In this document: positions 8,611 to 16,753 of the stretch, in pieces
How positions within the stretch are numbered: position 1 is the first letter of the stretch
Layout: each line of letters opens with the position of its first letter
Assembly: GCA_000751295.2 (NCBI GenBank)
Contig: CCMO02000001.1
Coordinates: forward strand, 4,678,615 to 4,742,614
DNA: 64,000 bases
Direction: 5' to 3'
Source of the DNA: a bacterium YEK0313
Lineage (GTDB): Bacteria > Pseudomonadota > Alphaproteobacteria > Rhizobiales > Phreatobacteraceae
The notes under the pieces: model-generated
What the model was told of the DNA's origin: nothing
The model's input: only the letters and a program-made list of their open reading frames with translations
Database searches by the model: none
Position numbers and translations under genes: made by a program

Positions 8611-9735
8611 TCATGCCCCGGCCTCGACCGCGGCCAGTCCGGCCGGTGATGACTTGTGCCCGGCTTCGCCGGGCCGGTAGCGCGCATCATCGGCCCCGAG
8701 GGCCGGCGATGGTCGCGCGTCGGGCGGCAGGGCCGGCATCGCGACCGGAAACCGGGCGAGCAGGCCGCCGCCGTTCCGGCCGAGCACCCTGTCGTCCGGC
8801 GCATCGAGCATGGCCTCCGGCGCAGTGACGCCGTTCGCCGGAACATCGTGAGCCTGGAGCCGCGCGAGCCAGACGGCGAGCGGCTCGCGCCCGAAGGCCG
8901 CTTCGAGCTGCGCGCGGATGGTCTCGTGCCGGGCCTGCCGCTGCCGGTAGGTCGCAAGGTCGGGGCCTGCCAGCGCGTCGAGCCCGAGCACGGCGACGAG
9001 GCGGCGCCAGAAATGATCCTCGATCGCGCCGAGCACCAGCACGCCGCCGTCGGCGCAGGTGAACAGGCCGTAGCCGGGACGCTGGCCGAGCTGGCTCGGC
9101 CCGTCCGCAAGCAGCATGCCCAGCCGTGGTGTCATCCAGTGCTTGAGCGCGTCGGTGATCGCGACGTCGAGATATTGCCCCTGCCCGCTCGCCTGCCGCT
9201 GCATCAGCGCCGCCAGCACCGAGACGACGGCGAACATGCTGCCGGCAAGGTCGCCGACCGGCAGGCCGATGCCGTAGGGCCGCCCCGGCTCCGGGGTCGG
9301 ATAGAGACCGAGCACGCCGCTGGCCGCGAGATAGTTGAGGTCGTGGCCGGGCTGGTCGGCCATGGCGCCGGTCTGTCCGTAGCCGGTCAGCGAAACATAG
9401 ATCAGCCGCGGATTGATGGCCGTGAGCGTCGGATAGTCGACGCGAAGGCGCCGGGCGACGCCAGGCCGGAAGCCCTCGACCAGCACGTCGGCCTCGGCCA
9501 CCAGCCCATGCAGGCGGCGGACGCCGTCCTCGGTCTTCAGGTCGATGACGATACTGTCCTTGCCGCGGTTGACCGCCGCGAACAGGCCCGGAAGGATGGC
9601 GCGGGCATTGTCGCCGCCCGGCCGCTCGACCTTGATCACGGTGGCGCCGAGATCGCCCAGGAGCTGCGTCGCGTAGGGCCCCGGCAAAAGCTCCGACAGG
9701 TCGACGACGCGAACGCCGGCGAGCGGTGACTGCAT
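8611..9735 (-). CDS. Class III CoA-transferase (CaiB/BaiF family)
   Basis: A 374-residue family III CoA-transferase, which moves CoA between carboxylic acids through an enzyme-bound aspartyl-CoA intermediate. The N-terminus GVRVVDLSELLPGPYATQLLGDLGA and VIKVERPGGD are family signatures. The nucleophilic Asp is expected in the GLPVGDLAGSMFA segment near residue 165. It is first in the minus-strand operon, 23 nt before the binding-protein gene. Placement with an importer, GST and isomerase suggests it activates the imported acid as its CoA thioester. Substrate specificity cannot be read from sequence. Confidence 0.9.
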   Translation of the reverse strand: MQSPLAGVRVVDLSELLPGPYATQLLGDLGATVIKVERPGGDNARAILPGLFAAVNRGKDSIVIDLKTEDGVRRLHGLVAEADVLVEGFRPGVARRLRVDYPTLTAINPRLIYVSLTGYGQTGAMADQPGHDLNYLAASGVLGLYPTPEPGRPYGIGLPVGDLAGSMFAVVSVLAALMQRQASGQGQYLDVAITDALKHWMTPRLGMLLADGPSQLGQRPGYGLFTCADGGVLVLGAIEDHFWRRLVAVLGLDALAGPDLATYRQRQARHETIRAQLEAAFGREPLAVWLARLQAHDVPANGVTAPEAMLDAPDDRVLGRNGGGLLARFPVAMPALPPDARPSPALGADDARYRPGEAGHKSSPAGLAAVEAGA

Positions 9736-10044
9736 GTTTTCCTCCAGGACGCGAAACGGCTTTTCGCCATCGCTATTTTTACCGATGCTAGCCGAGCGTC
9801 ACCGGCTGCCGCAATAGGCCGTTGGGGATATGCGAAACACAATTTCGCAACTTTCCTCAACGCATGACCGATCCGCAGTGTCGTTGGTAGTGCGACGCCG
9901 AAATCCGCTTCAGTCTGGGCATGGGCGGACCTGATCTTCCGATTCAACAAGCGCCCGTAACCCATTGCCGTTCAGCCGGGTTGCGCAGCAGGCGGCCACG
10001 CCGCAGCCCGCGGCCGGCGCCTCGATCATGCCGGAGCCTGGCCC
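9736..10044. promoter_or_regulatory. Divergent intergenic region with a 7-bp perfect dyad
   Basis: About 310 bp separate the CoA-transferase operon and the divergent membrane-protein gene, and no gene is visible. At 9831-9849 lies TGCGAAACACAATTTCGCA, a perfect 7-bp inverted repeat (TGCGAAA/TTTCGCA) around 5 nt, about 96 bp upstream of the CoA-transferase start. Its arms resemble those of the 19-bp dyads near the IclR gene, but the internal spacing differs by one base. It is a plausible operator for the catabolic operon; which protein binds is unknown. Confidence 0.4.
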
Positions 10045-11451
10045 ATGGCCGTGACATCGCCGACCGTGACCTCCGCCGCGCCGAGCCCGGTCCCCGCTGT
10101 CGCGCTCGGCACCGTGCTGGCCGCCACCATCGCGCAGGGCATGACCGGAGCGTCGGTCTGGCTGATCCCGGCCGGGCTTGCCCTGGTGCTCTATCTTGTC
10201 GCCGGCTGGCCCGGCATCCGGCCGGTGCCGCGCCTGCTGGTCGCCATCGGCATCGCGGTGGTCGTGGCTGCCATGATCCGCCGCGGCAATGCCGCGCCGC
10301 TGCCCGAGGCGGTTGCCCGGGCCTCGTTTTTCGCCGCCTTCCCGGTGGCCATGACGCTGCTGCGCGAGGCCGCGGTCACCTCGCCCCTGATGCTCAGGGC
10401 CAGCCGATACCTGGTCAACCAGCCGCCTGGCCGGCGCTACTGGGCGCTGACCTGGGGCGGCCACCTGATCGGCCTGCTTCTGTCCTTCGGTGCGCTGACT
10501 TTGCTCACCACCATGATCCGGCAGTCCAACACGACGACCGACGCCCGCATTCGCGACATCCGGGAAAAGCGCATGGTGACCGCCGTCATGCGCGGCTTCA
10601 TCACCATGCCGCTGTGGTCGCCGACCTCGATCGCGCTGATCGCGATCCTGCAGGGCACGCCCTCGCTGCACTGGATCGACGTCGCCCCCGTCGGCTTCGC
10701 CCTCGCCGCGGCGATCATCGTGCTCGGCTGGCTCGTCGACCGCCTGCAATATCGCCCGCGCGGCGTCGCGCCGGTCGAAGCCGATCCCGGCCCCTGGACC
10801 GCCGTGCTTGGCCTCGCGGGTCTGATCCTGACACTCACCGTGCTCTGCATCGCGACCGCCTGGCTCACCGGTTCCAGCCTGCAGCTTGCCACCATGCTGG
10901 TCGTGCCCCTCTTCACCTTGGCCTGGGCCACGGCCCAGGCCTGGACCGGGCCCGCCGCCTGGAGGGCGGCGATCGGCCGATCGATCGGCCAGATCGGCGG
11001 CGCGGCGCGCGCAAGCTTTCCGGCCGGTCGCAACGAGACCGCGCTGTTCGCCGCCTCGGGCCTGATCAGCGCCGGCGCGGTCGACCTCATCCCCGCCGGT
11101 GCCGCGCCCTGGCTCGTCGGCCTGTTCGCCGGCCATCCCGGCCTGTTCCTGGTGGCGCTGGTCTGGCTGGTGGTGGCGCTGGCGCTCGCCGGCCTCACCC
11201 CCATGGTGACGGTGGCTCTGTTCGCCTCCGCGCTCGGCCAGAGCCCGCCGCCCGAACTCGACCCGATCAAGCTCGCGGTCGCGCTCGCCGGCGGCTGGGC
11301 CCTGTCGGTCGGCGTCGCGCCGCTGAGCAATTCCGTGCTGCTGGTCGCGCCGCTGATCCAGCGGACGCCGATCGAGGTCGGGCCGCGCTGGAACGGCCTG
11401 TTCAGCGCGCTCGCCCTGGTGCTGCTCAGCCTCGGGCTGGCACTGTTCTAG
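10045..11451 (+). CDS. Uncharacterised polytopic membrane protein
   Basis: I do not recognise the family. The 468-residue product has roughly 10-12 hydrophobic segments spread over the whole length, short charged loops, and a cytosolic-looking loop near residues 150-190 (QSNTTTDARIRDIREKRM). It ends in a hydrophobic helix. The layout resembles a secondary transporter or ion-symporter-like permease rather than an ABC permease, since no EAA loop is seen. It is transcribed divergently from the CoA-transferase operon and its end overlaps the GNAT gene end by 4 nt tail-to-tail. A role in export or uptake of an organic acid would be a guess. Confidence 0.75.
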   Translation: MAVTSPTVTSAAPSPVPAVALGTVLAATIAQGMTGASVWLIPAGLALVLYLVAGWPGIRPVPRLLVAIGIAVVVAAMIRRGNAAPLPEAVARASFFAAFPVAMTLLREAAVTSPLMLRASRYLVNQPPGRRYWALTWGGHLIGLLLSFGALTLLTTMIRQSNTTTDARIRDIREKRMVTAVMRGFITMPLWSPTSIALIAILQGTPSLHWIDVAPVGFALAAAIIVLGWLVDRLQYRPRGVAPVEADPGPWTAVLGLAGLILTLTVLCIATAWLTGSSLQLATMLVVPLFTLAWATAQAWTGPAAWRAAIGRSIGQIGGAARASFPAGRNETALFAASGLISAGAVDLIPAGAAPWLVGLFAGHPGLFLVALVWLVVALALAGLTPMVTVALFASALGQSPPPELDPIKLAVALAGGWALSVGVAPLSNSVLLVAPLIQRTPIEVGPRWNGLFSALALVLLSLGLALF

Positions 11452-11948
11452 CCGGCCCCGCCGGTCAGCGTCTTGCGCATGGTGACCGAGGTCGGCCGGT
11501 CATAGCCGGGATGGGCCGTTCTGGCGGTTTCGACGAAACCAAGTCGCGTGAAGGCCTTGTGGTTGCCGGTCAGCTCGATGCGTGTCTGCAGCTGCAGCGC
11601 GGGCTTGCCAGCCGCGCGCGCAAGCTCCTCGGCATGACGCACCAGAAGGCGGCCGACGCCGCGACCCTGCAGGTCGCGGGCGACCGCGAGCTTGCCGAGA
11701 TAGAGGTGATCCTCGCGCGGGCTCAGGAAGGCGCAGCCGACGATCCGCCCGTCGGCGAGCGCGAGGAGCCCCGTCTCCGCCAGGGCCTTTTCGCGCAGCG
11801 CGGTCACCGTCAGCGCCAGCCCCGACGCCGGCGGATCGACCACGCCCCGCATATAGGCGAAGCTGTCGTGGATCAGCGCCAGCAATTCGTCCCAGCGCTG
11901 GAAGCCCGCCTCGATCGCGACGATCGCGGGCTCGGCCGTTCGGCTCAT
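11448..11948 (-). CDS. GNAT-family N-acetyltransferase
   Basis: A 166-residue single-domain GNAT. The acetyl-CoA pyrophosphate loop is visible as LAVARDLQGRGVGRLLVRHAEE (motif A, Q/RxxGxG/A). Beta-strands YLGKLAV and LQLQTRIELTGNHKAFTRLGF, followed by an ExxR-like VETARTAHPGYDRP, are typical of the family. The substrate is unknown. It converges on the membrane-protein gene with overlapping stop codons and lies alone on the minus strand, about 130 bp from the MaoC-like gene. Confidence 0.85.
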   Translation of the reverse strand: MSRTAEPAIVAIEAGFQRWDELLALIHDSFAYMRGVVDPPASGLALTVTALREKALAETGLLALADGRIVGCAFLSPREDHLYLGKLAVARDLQGRGVGRLLVRHAEELARAAGKPALQLQTRIELTGNHKAFTRLGFVETARTAHPGYDRPTSVTMRKTLTGGAG

Positions 11949-12082
11949 GGCATCGGCTCCGGTCTCGGTCCGCCCGGACTAGCAGCCTCGCCCGCTCCCG
12001 CCAACCCGGAGCCGGTCCGGCGGGAGCGTCTTCGGGCGAAGCGGATGCCGGTTCGCCTGAAAAGCGCGTGTCGCGCGGACGC

Positions 12083-12943
12083 CTAGGACGCGAGATCCGC
12101 CCGGCCATTGCCGAGCACCATCAGATTGCGCTCCTCGACGAGGCAGCGGAACGAGACCACCGCGCCGTCGCGCCAGATCTCGGTGCGGATCGTCTCGCCG
12201 GGATAGACCGGCGCCGTGAAGCGCACGCGCATGGACTTGAGCGCCTCGGGACGATAACCACCGACAGCCTTCAGCAGCGCATGGCCGGCGACGCCGAAAG
12301 TGCAGAGCCCGTGCAGGATCGGCCGGTCGAAGCCGCCGGCGCGCGCCACCTTCGGATCGGCATGCAGCGGATTGTAGTCGCCCGACAGGCGGTAGATCAG
12401 CGCGGCCTGCGGCAGGGTCGGCAGGCTGACCGTCAGATCGGGCGCGCGCTCCGGCAGGGCATGGGGCGCCGCGACCGGGCCGGACGGACCGCCGAAGCCG
12501 CCATCGCCGCGCAGGAACGAGGTCGAGGACAGGCGCGTCAGCAGCTTGCCGCTCGCCTTGTCGATGATGTCGCGCTCGGAAATGACCAGGGCGCCCTTGT
12601 CCTTGCCCTTGTCGATGACGTCGACGACGCGGGTGCGGCCGATCACCGTGCCGGCCTCCGGCAGCGGCGCGAACACTTCCAGCGACTGTTCGCCATGGAG
12701 GAGCCGCTTCCAGTCGGCGCCGGTGCGCGGGTCGCTCAGCCAGAAGCCCGGATAGCCGAGCACGACCGACATGGTCGGCAGCGCCTTCAGGCCGTTCTCA
12801 TAGACGAAGGGCAACTGCGCCTCGTCCAGGGGATCGGCACCGAGTCCGACGCCGAGCGCGTAAAGAATGGTGTCACGCGCAGTGTAGGTCTGCTCGACGT
12901 CCTGGAACGGCCAGTTCAGCAGTTGCTGGCGATCGATCGGCAT
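12083..12943 (-). CDS. MaoC-like double hot-dog acyl-CoA hydratase
   Basis: A 286-residue double hot-dog protein like the 2-enoyl-CoA hydratase 2 domain of peroxisomal multifunctional enzyme. The hydratase-2 motif is clear in the C-terminal half: YRLSGDYNPLHADPKVAR with the catalytic Asp/His pair (D-x4-H) and then GFDRPILHGLCTFG. The N-terminal half (YALGVGLGADPLDEAQLPFVYENGLKALPTM) is the non-catalytic hot-dog. The start at MPIDRQQLLNW was preferred over a longer open frame. It is divergent from the IclR gene across a 300-bp region containing a 19-bp dyad, so it is probably part of the IclR regulon. Confidence 0.88.
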   Translation of the reverse strand: MPIDRQQLLNWPFQDVEQTYTARDTILYALGVGLGADPLDEAQLPFVYENGLKALPTMSVVLGYPGFWLSDPRTGADWKRLLHGEQSLEVFAPLPEAGTVIGRTRVVDVIDKGKDKGALVISERDIIDKASGKLLTRLSSTSFLRGDGGFGGPSGPVAAPHALPERAPDLTVSLPTLPQAALIYRLSGDYNPLHADPKVARAGGFDRPILHGLCTFGVAGHALLKAVGGYRPEALKSMRVRFTAPVYPGETIRTEIWRDGAVVSFRCLVEERNLMVLGNGRADLAS

Positions 12944-13021
12944 GGGGCATGTCCTCAAGCTCGGGTCCCGGCACGGGGCCGCCCTGCGCAGCGCCCGCAC
13001 GATGCCGCGCAGGCTAACACA

Positions 13022-13040
13022 TGCGGAATTGATTTCTGCA
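13022..13040. promoter_or_regulatory. Candidate IclR operator, site 1
   Basis: The sequence TGCGGAATTGATTTCTGCA is a 19-bp imperfect palindrome (TGCNGAANTNANTTCNGCA) in the region between the divergent MaoC-like and IclR genes. Sixteen of its 19 positions match the dyad at 18382 and 15 match that at 18448. IclR-family proteins bind dyads of about this length, so it is a natural autoregulatory site. Binding has not been shown here. Confidence 0.55.
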
Positions 13041-13239
13041 ATACGAAATGCGACATTGGTCGATGGGACGATAGGCGGGCTTGTCGGATCGCCGCGAAGT
13101 CAATAGATCTCGCCGCGGGGCGCCGCAAAACCCGCGTCTCCACGGTTCGATCGACGGCCTTTGCGCCCCGGCGAAACGATGCTTCGCAATTCATGCCGTT
13201 CGCGCCGGCAGGCCGCGCCACCGAGAGGACCGAACCACG

Positions 13240-14304
13240 ATGCCGCGCAGCCCCTCGCCGGCCAGGAATCTCGCCAAGACCAAGACTGGCGGCAAGCCCA
13301 AGAATGGCGGCGAGGTCCGTCCGCTCGACAAGGACGGCGGGTCGGAAGCGACCGTGGTCGCGGCCGCCGGCAAGCGTGCCGTCAAGGCGGCGACGCCCCG
13401 CACGGTCGCCGCCGAGGCGCGGAGCCCGCGCGAGTCGGCCAGGAGCACCGGCGCCTCGCGCCATGCCACCCGCCGGCCGCGGGTGCGCGAGGAGGACGAC
13501 CTCGACGGCGGCGAAGGCGGCGATCGCCAGTTCGTCACCGCGCTCGCGCGCGGGCTCGACGTGCTCGCCGCCTTCCGTCCCGGCGAAGGCCGTCTCGGCA
13601 ACCAGGAGCTGGCCGAGCGCACCGGCCTGCCCAAGCCGACGGTCTCGCGCATCACCCATACGCTGACCCAGCTCGGCTATCTCAACTACAACCAGCGGCT
13701 CAGCCAGTACGAGCTCGGCGGCGCCACCCTGTCGCTCGGCTATGCCGCGCTCTCCAATCTCGACGTCAGGCGCATCGCCCGGCCGTTCATGCAGGAGCTC
13801 GCCAACAGCACCAACATGACCGCCGCGCTCGGCCTGCGCGACAAGCTGATGATCCTCAACGTCGAGGCCGCGATGAGCCAGGCGCTGATCGGCCTGAGGC
13901 TTTATGCCGGCTCGCGCGTGCCGCTCGCCACCACGGCCATGGGGCGGGCCTATCTCGCCGTCATCGGCGAGGCCGAGCGGGAAACCCTGCTCGACGAGAT
14001 CCGCGACCGGCACGGCGACGAATGGCCGGGCATGCGCCGGGCGATCGACCGCGCCATCCGCGACATGGAGGAGAACGGCTTCTGCCTGTCGATCGGCGAC
14101 TGGCAGAAGGACATCAACGGCGCGGGCGCGGCCATTCCGCTGCCCGACGGACTCGGCATCTATGCGATCGGCATTGCCGGTCCCGCCTATCTTGCCTCGC
14201 CCGACTATGTCTCCGCCGAGGCCGGCCCCCAGCTTGCGGACGCCGCGCGCAAGATCGTCGCCCAGCTCGGCGGCGACCAGCCGGCGCGGGGCGCGCGCAA
14301 GTAG
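13240..14304 (+). CDS. IclR-family transcriptional regulator with long basic N-terminal extension
   Basis: A 354-residue IclR regulator. The winged HTH (about residues 95-160: FVTALARGLDVLAAFRPGEGRLGNQELAERTGLPKPTVSRITHTL) is followed by the GAF-like effector domain ending GLGIYAIGIAGPAY. About 90 residues before the HTH are Lys/Arg/Ala/Gly-rich and low complexity, unusual for the family (normally 240-270 residues). The ATG follows GAGAGGA, supporting this start over an upstream ATG. The C-terminal part resembles regulators of aromatic-acid pathways (Pca/Pob type). The dyads nearby and beside the acyl-CoA ligases make those genes likely targets. Confidence 0.9.
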   Translation: MPRSPSPARNLAKTKTGGKPKNGGEVRPLDKDGGSEATVVAAAGKRAVKAATPRTVAAEARSPRESARSTGASRHATRRPRVREEDDLDGGEGGDRQFVTALARGLDVLAAFRPGEGRLGNQELAERTGLPKPTVSRITHTLTQLGYLNYNQRLSQYELGGATLSLGYAALSNLDVRRIARPFMQELANSTNMTAALGLRDKLMILNVEAAMSQALIGLRLYAGSRVPLATTAMGRAYLAVIGEAERETLLDEIRDRHGDEWPGMRRAIDRAIRDMEENGFCLSIGDWQKDINGAGAAIPLPDGLGIYAIGIAGPAYLASPDYVSAEAGPQLADAARKIVAQLGGDQPARGARK

Positions 14305-14321
14305 CGCGCCGGCCGGCCCCG

Positions 14322-15068
14322 TTATCGCGGCACGAAGCCACGATCGGTCAGGGCGACCCTGCGCAGGTCGAAGCCGCGCCGCACATAGCTTTCCGCCGTC
14401 TGCGCCGCGAGCTGCCGGCCCGCCTCCGGCGTGCCGGTACGCGCCGCCGCCTCCTGGGCGTAGAGCATGGCGGTGACGTCGTACATCATCTGCTCGGCCG
14501 CCATTTGCCGCTCGCGCGCTGCGGCGGGCGGCCTGCTGGTCTCCATTCGCGCCGCCACCTGCGCGCGGACGCCCTGCACCTGCGCGCGGGTCGGCGGCGG
14601 AGCACCGTTGACGATCGTCCAGGCGGTGACGAAATGGGCGGTCGTGACGTCGCGCATGTCGGCATCGGTCAAGCCGTAGGGCGCGGCCGCAGCCAGGAAG
14701 GCCTGCCGCACCGGGCGAGCCGTATAGAGGGCCGCCACGGCCCGGGCGGCCTGCCCCGCCGAACCGAACCGGGCGAAGAACTGATCGCGCGCCTGGTCCG
14801 AAACCTGCGGGTCCGTGCCGATCGCGAAGGCGCCCGGCACGGCCGCCACGGCAGGAGCCGCCGGCCGGACGGCCTCGGCGCCGGGCCTTGCCGCGCGGCG
14901 CGCCTGGGCTTCGTTCGCGCGGCGCGCGGCATCGATCCCGATGAGCCCGATCGCCGAGTTCATGTAGATCGGCGCCATCGTATTGGGCACGGCGGCAAGG
15001 CCCTGCGCGCCGGCCGGCGAGGCCGCCGCCAGGACGAGTGCCGCCAAGATTGCCATCCGTCCCGCCAT
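14322..15068 (-). CDS. Secreted protein of unknown function
   Basis: A 248-residue protein with a clear Sec-type signal peptide (MAGRMAILAALVLAAASPAGAQG, cleavage near residue 22). The mature part is Ala/Arg-rich with predicted helices. A conserved-looking region is FFARFGSAGQAARAVAALYT, then GLTDADMRDVTTAHFVTAWTIVNG, and it ends in RVALTDRGFVPR. The ATG after GGAGGA was chosen. It is convergent with the IclR gene, with 17 nt between them. I cannot assign a function; a periplasmic protein is the most that is supported. Confidence 0.7.
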   Translation of the reverse strand: MAGRMAILAALVLAAASPAGAQGLAAVPNTMAPIYMNSAIGLIGIDAARRANEAQARRAARPGAEAVRPAAPAVAAVPGAFAIGTDPQVSDQARDQFFARFGSAGQAARAVAALYTARPVRQAFLAAAAPYGLTDADMRDVTTAHFVTAWTIVNGAPPPTRAQVQGVRAQVAARMETSRPPAAARERQMAAEQMMYDVTAMLYAQEAAARTGTPEAGRQLAAQTAESYVRRGFDLRRVALTDRGFVPR

Positions 15069-15201
15069 GGTCCTCCTCCGCATAGGCCAGCGGCCGCTCC
15101 TCCATAGCACGGCCGCGCGGCGCAGGCTCGCGCGGCCGCGCCGGGGCTGCCATTGCAGAGGCTTGCTGGCCGTTGCGCTCGCCCGCCGCGCGGAGGCCCG
15201 C

Positions 15202-16737
15202 TCAGATGGCGCGCCGGGCGTCCCGCCAATAGGGCTCGCGCAGCACGCGCTTGAAGATCTTGCCGGAATCCTCGCGCGGAAGCTCGGCGCGAAACTCGAT
15301 GCGCCGCGGCACCTTGTAGTCGGCGATGCGGGACTTCAGATAGGCCCGCACCGCCTCCGCCGTCAGGCTGCCCTCGGCGAAGGGCTGCACCAGCGCGATC
15401 AGCGCTTCGCCATATTCGGCGTCGGGAATGCCGAACACCGCGCAATCGCGCACGCCGGGCATGGCGGCGAGCGCCGCCTCGATCTCGGCCGGATAGACGT
15501 TGACGCCGCCGACGATCACCATGTCGCGCTTGCGGTCGCAAATGTAGAGGAAGCCGTCCTCGTCGAAATAGCCGACATCACCGCAGGTGATGAGGCCATC
15601 CCGATCGATCTCGCGGCGCTTCTCGTCCTGGTTGTGATAGGTGAAATCGGGATAGTAGTGGATGCGCATGAAGATCTCGCCGGTCTCGCCGACGCCGGCC
15701 TTGCGGCCGTCGTCGGTGATCACCTCGATGGTCGCCTCGTCGATCGCCCGGCCGACCGTGCCGCGATGGGCGAGCCATTCCTGCGGCGTGCAATAGGCCG
15801 CGGGTCCCGATTCCGTGCCGCCGTAGAATTCGTGCACGATCGGCCCGAACCAGGCGATCATGGCCTCCTTCACGTCGGGCGGACAGGGCGCACCGGCGTG
15901 AATGATGAAGCGCATCGACGAGATGTCGTAGCGCGCCTTCACCTCCGGCGGCAGCTTGGTGAGGCGGACGAACATGGTCGGCACCATGAACATGTGCGTC
16001 AGCCGCTCCTGCTCGATCATGGCGAGCACCTGCTCGGGATCGAAGCGCGGCAGCAGCATGAGGAGGCCGCCCTGGCGCGAGGCGTTCATGCCGTAGCTGT
16101 TCGGCGCGGAGTGGTAGAGCGGCGCGCTGACCGCGGTGCGCATGCCCGGCTCCAGCCCGTAGATCGCGGTGCGCATCGCAATCACCTTGGCCGCCTGCTC
16201 GGCGGTCGGCAATTGCCGGCGCACCGCCTTCGGCCGCCCCGTCGTGCCCGACGTATAGATCATGCTCTCGCTGGATCGCGGCGGGGCGGCGAGCGCCGGG
16301 TCCTGCGCTTCGAGGAACGCTTCCCAGACCGTGGCGCCGGGCGCCGGTCGGGCGAGATCCGGGGCGATGCGGTAGGCCGCGATGATTTCCGGCGGCGTCT
16401 CGACGACGAGCACGCTGACGCCGGCCGGCACGGCATCGGCGAGCCCGGCGATGAGATCGGCGTGCACGACGAGGGCGCGCGCGTCGCAATCCTCGAGGAT
16501 GTAGCGGATCTCCTCGGCCTTGAAGTGCCAGTTGATCGGCACCGCATAGGCGCCGAGCCGCTGGGCGGCGCTGGTCGCCTCGATGAAGGCGAAGTCGTTG
16601 CGCAGCAGCAGCGCGACGCAATCGCCGACCCCGATGCCGAGCCCGGTGAAGCCGACGGCAGCCCGCCGGACCCTTTCGTCGTGCTCGGCGACCGAAACGT
16701 GCCGGTCGCCGCTGACGAGGCCGGTCCTCAACTTCAT
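15202..16737 (-). CDS. Acyl-CoA ligase (ANL superfamily, AMP-forming)
   Basis: A 511-residue AMP-forming acyl-CoA synthetase. Motifs in order are SMIYTSGTTGRPKAV (P-loop, about residue 160), a GGTESGPAAY adenine motif, YFDEDGFLYICDRKRDMVIVGG with the ribose-binding Asp and hinge, YPAEIE, and the C-terminal REDSGKIFKR with the catalytic lysine. It would activate a carboxylic acid, possibly aromatic or medium chain. It ends 17 nt downstream of the neighbouring ligase gene and is probably co-transcribed with it from the promoter region at 18.3-18.5 kb. Confidence 0.92.
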   Translation of the reverse strand: MKLRTGLVSGDRHVSVAEHDERVRRAAVGFTGLGIGVGDCVALLLRNDFAFIEATSAAQRLGAYAVPINWHFKAEEIRYILEDCDARALVVHADLIAGLADAVPAGVSVLVVETPPEIIAAYRIAPDLARPAPGATVWEAFLEAQDPALAAPPRSSESMIYTSGTTGRPKAVRRQLPTAEQAAKVIAMRTAIYGLEPGMRTAVSAPLYHSAPNSYGMNASRQGGLLMLLPRFDPEQVLAMIEQERLTHMFMVPTMFVRLTKLPPEVKARYDISSMRFIIHAGAPCPPDVKEAMIAWFGPIVHEFYGGTESGPAAYCTPQEWLAHRGTVGRAIDEATIEVITDDGRKAGVGETGEIFMRIHYYPDFTYHNQDEKRREIDRDGLITCGDVGYFDEDGFLYICDRKRDMVIVGGVNVYPAEIEAALAAMPGVRDCAVFGIPDAEYGEALIALVQPFAEGSLTAEAVRAYLKSRIADYKVPRRIEFRAELPREDSGKIFKRVLREPYWRDARRAI

Positions 16738-16753
16738 CGCATTCTCCCGCTGT

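Noticed and set aside
9921..12086. A 721-codon open frame on the plus strand over the membrane protein and GNAT genes
   Set aside because: Out of frame with a well-formed membrane protein and antisense to a GNAT gene. Translation is Arg/Pro-rich noise.
12955..15153. A very long open frame on the minus strand across the IclR gene
   Set aside because: Low-complexity Arg/Ala/Gly-rich translation with no family motif, antisense to a clear IclR gene. It is a by-product of high GC.
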